A stretch of 64,000 nucleotides of DNA from Silene latifolia (lineage: Eukaryota; Streptophyta; Magnoliopsida; Caryophyllales; Caryophyllaceae), in contig NC_133534.1 of the NCBI RefSeq assembly GCF_048544455.1, forward strand, positions 32,316,217 through 32,380,216, in the 5' to 3' direction. Made by a program: the position numbers and the translations under genes. A model generated the notes under the pieces. The model was not told the DNA's origin. It saw only the letters and a list, made by a program, of their open reading frames with translations, and searched no databases. Shown here piece after piece: positions 57,258 through 64,000 of this stretch. The stretch's first letter is position 1. Each line of letters opens with the position of its first letter.

Positions 57258-57529
57258 GGGCATTACACTGCCAATACACTCCTTGCATTACGCCACCACA
57301 AGTAATTGTGATGAATAATGAGGCTATGCATGGACTGTGTTATTTGAGAGTCTTCAATTAAACACTAAGAAGTCGAAGTCTTACTACAAATGCAATGATG
57401 CTGAGTTACATTTCATTCACCTAGTTGTTCCAAATAACTTAAAACAATTGTGCAAAGTTCAAAATGAAAACAATTGTCTTGTTCAAAATATTGTTATCTG
57501 GATTGAGTTTATGCTGCATCATTTGATTC

Positions 57530-57830
57530 TGTCTTCTTCAAAATGTTGTTCTCTGGATTGATTTGTTGCTGCATCATTTGCTTCTGTCTTTTTCAAAATG
57601 TTGTTCTCTGCTGCATCTCTGCTGCATCTACTTCTGTACATTTCATTTAGCTTCAAAAAGTTACACTGTCAGCACACACGTTACCAAAATGTTGTTCTCT
57701 GCTGCATCTACTTCTGTACATTTCATTTAGCTTCAAAAAGTTACACTGTCAGCATACATGTTACCAAAATGTTGTTCTCTGCTGCATCTCTGCTGCATCT
57801 ACTTCTTTATTCTTGGTTTGAAGTACCTGC
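57530..57830. repeat. Tandem repeat downstream of the mariner transposase
   Basis: Units of about 95-110 bp contain AAAATGTTGTTCTCTGCTGCATC, CTACTTCTGTACATTTCATTTAGC and TTCAAAAAGTTACACTGTCAGCA. Two nearly identical full units (57597-57690 and about 57690-57768) have partial units on both sides. They lie in the transposase 3' region, and short frames across them are not genes. Confidence 0.8.
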
Positions 57831-57837
57831 ACACATG

Positions 57838-59306
57838 TCAATAAAAAGATCTTCCGCATTCGTCAGGATCGGACAATAAAGACATCGATTGCGTAATGTT
57901 ACCAACAGTTTCACTGTCAGTTGTTGGGTTATTACTGCAACTACCTTGCTCTGTTACTTCTGAATTGTTATCCATAGTACTAAGTGCCTCTACTAATTCA
58001 CTTATAGAACTAGCATCACCAACATTTTGGACATATCTTACACACTCCTTCACCAGTTCTATGTCAGCGTTTAGATACTCAGGTAGTAAACCAGCTGCTG
58101 CTAGTTTTGACTTGTGCATATGAGGCACAGGATAATCATTACAACCTTTACGTTTCATTATGTCTAACATGCATGCCTGCAAAGTGATGAAAACATAGTT
58201 AAGCTTAATGACTTCTAATTCTTCATATGCTTTCATGGTATTGTCAACAAGGTCCTTCAATATTCTGGACTTTTTCTTTTGTTGAAGAGATTGAATGGCT
58301 CTAAAAAACCCCAGGTCTAGTACATTTAAATCTGGTGAATTTGGTGGTTGATGAGTTAATTCAATCTTCCACCCATCTTCTGTTGCAGCCCTTCTGAAAT
58401 CTGCATCCTTATTGGTTATATGGGGTCTAGCATTATCTTGTTGTATCGAGAATGTGTTTCTTTGTAATTTGATGGCCGGTTTGCTTTTATTGATGGCAAC
58501 ACTTTGTTGATTAACATATCTCTTGTAACTGCCTTTGTGATTGAGTCTATGCTCTTTGTTTCTATAGTTCCCACACATCTATTTTTTGATTTTCTTTTGG
58601 CTGGCACTTCCATCACAAATGGCCATATACCCATCTTTCCATCAGAAATTACTTCTTTGTTGGGACCATATTTGGGTCTAGCAACAGCACACATGAACAT
58701 AACTTTTTGAATGAATCTTTTTGATTGGACAGTTCTATGTGGTCTTTTTTCTTTTTTCCCTACATAAAATCTTTGACTAGGTTTGGTAATAAAAAACCAT
58801 TTTTCATCCATATGAATGACATTACTCTGATCTTTAAAAACAAAGCGTTTGGTGTTTTTATCATATTGTAAATGTGAAAGACAATACATTAATCTAGCAA
58901 GTTTATTGTTTTCTGTCAAACCTGGCTTGACTGCATTAGTATGTGAGTCTATGAGATCTGTTGCCACCCATCTACAAACAGTTGATTGACTTACACCCAA
59001 ACCTTCAGAAAGTTCTTGTTGTGTTGTCCTCTTACTCAAGTCAATACTCTCTAGCTTATCATTGTCAAACTTGTGCCTTGTTACCATTGATCTTCCTTTC
59101 AGTTTGCTCTTCACATTAATAGCTTGCCCTGATGTGTGTTGCTTCTTTGTTGTATTCCAAATGTCGGTTATGGTCTTCCTACATACCCCAAATTGTTTAG
59201 CCACAGCTGACATTGCACCATACTTGGGTTTTCCTTCATTACTTTGTTCTAATAAAAGCTGAGTTATTCTTGATCTTTCATTGTTGTTTAGATTTTTTGT
59301 CTTCAT
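57838..59306 (-). pseudogene. Mariner-like transposase (DD39D), frameshifted
   Basis: This transposase cuts and pastes the element at TA sites. From ATG 59306 the N-terminal helix-turn-helix region spans residues about 10-130 (NNNERSRITQLLLEQS, AVAKQFGVCRKTITDIW, LSEGLGVSQSTVCRW). The first catalytic Asp is in HMDEKWF (about 58805). A +1 shift near 58450-58465 moves the frame to TFSIQQDNARPHI, which holds the second Asp (about 58435). The third is in NSPDLNVLDLGFF (about 58310), giving the plant-specific D39D spacing. The C-terminal part continues to TAA 57838-57840, with a Ser/Asn-rich tail. The total is about 480 residues, the usual size. Apart from the one shift the gene is open, so decay is mild. 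Confidence 0.92.
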
Positions 59307-60735
59307 TTATGAAATTTATTTTTTGTTTTGGAAAAGGTAAGAAAGTGTTTGTTTGTCTCTATGTTAGTAAATGAACTTTGCATTTATACGACAATGAACT
59401 TTGCAGAATGTTTGAAATTATTTTGGCTCCAAAATGAAATGTGTGAAAATTTGGCTCCAAAATGAAATGTCTGAAAATTTGGCTCCATTTGCATTGATGT
59501 AACTTGACTTTGACACTTTGGTTTAGTTGAAGGACACCAACTTGGCTGAAAATAAAGGAGGTGCCCAACCAAAATTCTGAAGTCCTCTTATCCACACTAA
59601 TCTTCAAATTTCCTTCTTTAATGTACAAGTAACTGCTTAAAATCTGTAACTTTAGACTTAATTATGTACTTTAATTAATTATCGAATGTATTTTTATTTT
59701 AAATAGAGGCATGTCTCTATGTTTATTGGTTATTCAATAACCCGGGTCTGTAAAAATAATGTTAACGCTGCTGTATTTTGGACGGAAGTCAGTGAACTGA
59801 ATTTTGGAGGGAAGTCCAAAGTTTGACTATTATTAATGGTGTACAAATTTTTGGAGGGAACAATTATGCTTAATCACCTTTATTGATTTGCTTTACAACT
59901 CCTAATTATACTACCCTTTCTCCACTCACCAAGGCCCACAAGAAGTACTTTATACAATATTATACTCCCTCCTTAATCCTTGTGCAAACAAAGAAGAGGA
60001 AGAAAATAGAGGATTGGAGGGAGTATATAGTTTTGGTTAAAAGTATAATATAAAGATACCTTGACGAAGAATATTTATGGAAATTACATTAAATTAAAGT
60101 AATTAAATTCAGAAAATACAAGAATATAGTGATTTTCCTTAAAATTAACATGCCCCGCTTATGGAATTAATTAGTATCATCATAGAATTATACATTAAAT
60201 TAAATGTAGTAAAAGTAATAGTAGCAGCAACGAGATTAATAAAATTAACAGTATTAATGTGGGAGTAGTGACAGTTATAATAATGATAGTGGGAGTAGTG
60301 GAAGTAACTACGAATGTAATGAAAGGAACAGTGGTATCAATGAGAAAAAGTATGAACAATTAAATTACCAATCGACTCAAGGAAATATTTTATTTATTTA
60401 AATATAGGCTGGATAAAATTATTGGAATAATGAATTTAACAGAAAAAAAATAGAGAAATTAGTAAAAGAAACAATAGTAACCACGGGAGTAGTGAACACA
60501 ATGATATTAAGAAAAAATGTCGTGAAAGTAATAATATTAATAGCGTGGTAGTGAACGTGTCTCATAATTTGAAAATAAATTTTACATTTCATCATAATTA
60601 CAAGATATGTCGTAGGAAAATATATTACAAATAGTAAACGTGTGAGTTAGACAAACTCCAACATAGTTCATTTCATTGAAAATAAAGTTTAACGGTAATA
60701 GAGGTAGCGCGGGCGAAGCCGGGCACCAAACCTAG

Positions 60736-61167
60736 TATTTATCTTAAATTTGAAACTGATCACGATAAGAAGCTAATACAAGTTTAATTAGTAAGTCTTT
60801 CTTAAAAGAGTCATATCCGTTTTAATCTTAAGACGTATCAAGTACATACCACTTGTGTATATAAAAATATATAGGGAAAATCAATATATATCTATTTTTT
60901 TTGGATGACGAGGGAACACGCGGCCGCTATTTTTGGTGCGCATTGAGTAACCTCTGAGTATACGTGATAGTCTGCAAACCACGGAGACCAGGTTAACCAC
61001 CATTTTCAGAGGGTGACAGACTCGAAGTCTATAAGATATAGCCTCAAACCATTGTACCTCTACAATATTAAGACGGATAATACCGTCTTATATATGCATA
61101 AATAGTACGGAGTATGTTACTTGATACGTTTTTAGCTTAAAACCGATAATACCGTTTTAAATAAGAA
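60736..61167. other. AT-rich spacer with an unidentified repeat
   Basis: This stretch of about 430 bp lies between copy B and the next Helitron. 60905-61060 is less AT-rich (GGGAACACGCGGCCGCTATTTTTGGTGCGCATTG region). It reads like a dispersed plant repeat, but I cannot name it. CCGTCTTA/ACCGTTTTA words recur near 61085 and 61151. No gene is visible. Confidence 0.4.
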
Positions 61168-63352
61168 CTAGTGTAGTTCCCGTGCTATAGCACGGTACTT
61201 TTTAGATTTATTTTATAAAGAGATATTATCAATTAAATTATTTGCATAAATGAAGTATACTTTTAATTTAATGTTATAATCTACTAAATATAATATTAAT
61301 AAGAGGTTGAAAAAAAAGTTTACTACCATAAAAAGACATTTTAAGTTAAGTTATTTTTTTACTATTAAAAATAACACAATAATTTTATACCGTTACATGC
61401 AACTAATTTATGACATTAATAGTACAATTATTAAGTTAGTTGTATAATTTTATTAAAAAGCGTATTGACCTTTAAACGAAAAGCAGTAAAAACTATTTCT
61501 CGCGTCGAAAAAGACAATTTACGAATTATTAAAATAATGTTTTTACTTTTTAATTTCTAATAGAAAATACATAAGTGTTTTTACATCCTTCAAAAAATAA
61601 TCCATATTACTAAGACAAAAATTTACATAATAAATAATGATGATTTCTTACAAAAGAGGTAACATATAAATATAATATAAATTTAAATTTATACGAAATC
61701 AAGTTCACTCATCTAACTTATAATATAATGGAAAAATTACAAATAACCACCACGTATTTGCGTATTTTTACAAATTACCACCACGTATTTGCGTTTTTAC
61801 AAATAACCCCCAAACTTCAATGTATATTCCCCAATCACCACCGTATTTTTATCCCGAACATCGTTTTTCTTATTTCCCGTCTCGTTAAATGACGATTTAG
61901 GTGAAATACCCAAATTACCCTCCAATACTCAATACAAATTACCAGTTACAACCACACTAATTACCCCATATACATTTCATTTTTCCCAATTTAAAAACAC
62001 TAAATTCCCAAATTCCTCCTTCAACCACCAGTCCGCAATCCATCAAATGAATGCAATCCTTTCAATATCGATGTTGAAGATAATAGGGTAATGAAGATGA
62101 AAGCTCTCTTAGTTCCACTACTTTTTTTTGGAAAATATTAAAGCTTTCGGTCCTTCTGATTTTTCCACCACCATTGCAAAAACACCATGATTCACTCAAT
62201 ACCCTCATTTTATTTTGTTCTAAAAGTTTCGAACTTTCAACAAAGTTTGTTAAATTGAGTTTGGATACTTAGATCCAAGAATTTGTGAACATTTTAAGAA
62301 ATTGGCTGTTCTTCAAAACATAAATTGTAAAATGGGTTTCAATTAATTATAAAGGTGAAATTTTTGAATAAAATTTGAAGGGAGGACATACAAAACTATG
62401 AAATAGGTTTAAATTAATTATAAAAATGAAATTTTTATATGAGAATTAAAGGGAGAAAAACAAAAAAACTATGAAATGGGTTTGAACTGATTATTAAAGG
62501 TGAGATTTTTAAATGACATGTTAGTTTTGAGCCCATTTTCTCTCCATTTCCTCAAAAGAAATGGAGAGGCAAGTACCTATTAATGGCTCGGATCGTATAT
62601 TGACAACATCTAGCGGTTCTAAATTTACGCATAAAAATAAAGGAAAATGAGGGTGAAAGAGGAAATTATTATTCAAGGAGATTGTGAGAGGAAATGGAGA
62701 GAAAGGAAATGGAGAGGATCTCCTCTTGTTAGTTTTATGGTTCCTTACTTCCTTCACTCAAAGAAAGGACATGGAGAATGTTCAAAGAAAAGGTTTGGAG
62801 TGTGAAAGACTGGAAGTGAGTGCAACATTAACAACGTGAGGAAATGACGATGAAAGAAAATGGGGATTAATGATATGAATTTGGGGATTTAGGGTTATTG
62901 AATTGAATTGGTGAAAATGAAATGTGTATGGGGTAATTAGTGTGGTTGTATTGAGTATTGGAGGGTAATTTGGGTATTTCATCTAAGTCGTCACTTAACA
63001 AGACGGGAAATAAGAAAAACGATGTTCGGGATAAAAATATGGTGGTGATTGGAGAATATACATTGAAGTTTGGGGGTTATTTGTCAAAACGCAAATACGT
63101 GGTGGTAATTTGTAAAAATACGCAAATACAAGGTGGTTATTTGTAATTTTTCCTAATATAATATGTAGAGTCCAAAATTATGGGCTATTAATAACTTTTG
63201 CTTTGATAGAAAAAGTGGGTTACGTATAAGGTCCACAATTTACAATCCATCAAATCTTGTTGTGTTAGTAGTATCCAGAAAAATAGGCCAAATTAAGAAG
63301 TTTCTTTAGGCGGAAAAACTAAGAGAATTTTTATTCTCTTAGTAGTAGGGGA
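61168..63352 (-). mobile_element. Non-autonomous Helitron containing a MULE
   Basis: On the minus strand the element starts TCCCCTACTACTAAGAG at 63352 and ends CTAG at 61168, with host A before and T after, as expected for Helitron insertion at AT. Twelve bases before the 3' end is a perfect 16-base palindrome, CCGTGCTATAGCACGG (61180-61195), the terminal hairpin. A second hairpin, AAGAGAAT...ATTCTCTT, lies just inside the 5' end (63321-63340). There is no Rep/helicase gene. Without the internal MULE the body is about 750 bp. Confidence 0.85.
61730..63153. mobile_element. Mutator-like element with long inverted repeats
   Basis: This 1424-bp element is bounded by GGAAAAATTACAAATAACCACC and its complement, with terminal inverted repeats of about 260-280 bp (61730-62010 and 62870-63153). 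The repeats contain internal CACCACGTATTTGCG units. The 9-bp target duplication TAATATAAT lies at 61721-61729 and 63154-63162. The middle 850 bp has only short frames and no transposase, so the element is non-autonomous. It lies inside the Helitron. Confidence 0.88.
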
Positions 63353-64000
63353 TTAAAAAAGATTTTTATTAAGTTTAATACGGAGTATTGCGCAAGCCAC
63401 ATATGGACACATAACAGCCGTGGGCCCCACAGATATTAGTGTATGTCAATTGTCAAGAGGCCAACCCAGGTACCAAACAAGTTGGCGCCCAAGAATCGTA
63501 GTCATCATTCAACCAAAATTTGCGAACACGTGTTTTACACGGTAAATATCATTAACTACGTATTTGTAAAAATTATAAAAATTAGATATTTTTAATGTAC
63601 TCGCAAAAACGAATCAAACAAGATCCCACATAAATATATTTTCACATATGTATTGAGAGAAAATCGAGATTTAATGTGCACTTGTGAATAGTGTAGAAAA
63701 TGAAAATAGGTAGGGTGAAGTTGAATGGAGGAAATATTACTCTATTAAGAAACGCAAATTCTTCTTTTAGATGGACAGTTTTTGTCTGAAGTTTCAAATG
63801 GGTATATTATATAGAAAAATTCTTGTGTCTTTCAGAGATGCAGTCTTACACTGCTTGCAATTTATTAAAATATTCTATTTTGTGAATTCTTTTGAGTGAA
63901 GAGTCTGCATGATCTGAAAGACAAATATTTTTCTATTATATATGTAATCATTTTATAGTTAAATATAACTATAATAATAGTCATATTTGCTGTAAAATGA
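63353..64000. other. Flanking DNA, nothing recognised
   Basis: These last 648 bp are AT-rich with no long frame, terminal repeat or RNA gene that I can see. The stretch may be unique host DNA or part of an element whose other end is outside the window. Confidence 0.4.

Larger units (their letters stand above)
56057..60023 (-). mobile_element. Mariner-like element (plant DD39D), non-functional
   Basis: This 3967-bp element has imperfect terminal inverted repeats starting CTCCCTCCAAT at both ends (56057 on plus, 60023 on minus) and TA on each side (56055-56056 and 60024-60025). The empty site in copy A supports these borders. It contains a frameshifted transposase on the minus strand (57838-59306) and a convergent acidic ORF on the plus strand (56499-57257). 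A second CTCCCTCC at 59964 faces the right terminus and forms a short inverted repeat with it. Confidence 0.88.
55853..60735 (+). mobile_element. AT-rich Helitron-like repeat, copy B, split by a mariner
   Basis: This is the second tandem copy. 55853-56056 matches the start of copy A and 60026-60705 its remainder. Copy A reads through AAATATTACACAGTTT where copy B has the mariner between AAATATTA and TATAGTTTTGG, so copy A is an empty-site allele for that insertion. The copy ends GCGCGGGCGAAGCCGGGCACCAAACCTAG, then T: an imperfect GC-rich hairpin a few bases before CTAG, the form of a Helitron 3' end. No TC start was located and no Rep/helicase gene is present. Confidence 0.5.

Noticed and set aside
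59359..59628. Minus-strand frame of 89 codons upstream of the mariner transposase
   Set aside because: It lies in the promoter side of the mariner, contains a short repeated segment (GGCTCCAAAATGAAATGT) and has no similarity I recognise.
62521..63146. Short frames inside the MULE
   Set aside because: They overlap the inverted repeat or low-complexity AT-rich DNA and show no transposase motif.

Overview
This is nuclear DNA from a flowering plant, read as a stack of nested transposable elements. I found no convincing host gene, tRNA, rRNA or CRISPR array. The organism is most likely a dicot of the order Caryophyllales, perhaps Caryophyllaceae: the large Tat-lineage element with antisense genes resembles elements known from Silene. 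That placement is an inference. AT-rich spacers, GT-AG introns, plant-type LTR elements, a DD39D mariner and Helitron ends all fit a plant.

Layout. (1) 1-18621 is the 5' part of a CACTA (En/Spm) element on the minus strand. It has a terminal repeat at 18601-18621, a block of palindromic subterminal repeats at 18052-18600, a TNP2 transposase gene split into three pieces, and a second, Transposase_24-like gene at the window edge. Two LTR elements interrupt TNP2. One is a gag-only copia-type element at 2072-10848, complete, with near-identical LTRs and a TGATC target duplication. The other is a 5'-truncated chromovirus fragment (integrase plus 3' LTR) at 12863-16266. (2) 18858-49452 is an Athila-like Ty3/gypsy element on the plus strand with a tRNA-Asp primer site. 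It has a broken gag-protease, no reverse transcriptase or integrase, and an ATHILA ORF-1-like gene. A 20.6-kb Tat-lineage (Ogre/Retand-like) element sits inside it at 24471-45112 on the minus strand, flanked by ACTTG duplications. That element has a gag-protease ORF, pol with three stops, and two intron-containing genes on the opposite strand: a plant-mobile-domain gene and a DUF7745-like gene. One end carries an extra partial LTR/3'-UTR unit. (3) 49453-52596 is a fragment of another Tat-type LTR with its primer site and leader. (4) 52597-54188 is a 5'-truncated LINE. (5) 54189-60735 holds two tandem copies of an AT-rich, Helitron-like repeat. The first contains a short LINE with a 12-bp target duplication. 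The second contains a 4-kb mariner-like element with a frameshifted transposase and a convergent acidic ORF. (6) 61168-63352 is a non-autonomous Helitron (minus strand) that itself contains a Mutator-like element with long inverted repeats and a 9-bp target duplication. (7) 63353-64000 shows nothing recognisable.

The nesting gives a relative history: CACTA came before its two LTR insertions, Athila before the Tat element, repeat copy B before mariner, and Helitron before MULE. Most proteins are broken. Most of the premature stops in conserved contexts fit C-to-T or G-to-A changes, as expected for methylated silent DNA. The gag-only element and the Tat gag ORF are the least decayed. The observations most worth checking are the convergent acidic ORF in the mariner, the paired antisense genes with shared GC-rich hairpin modules in the Tat element, the recombinant LTR end of that element, and the short palindrome shared by the LTR, gag and 3' region of the Athila-like element.
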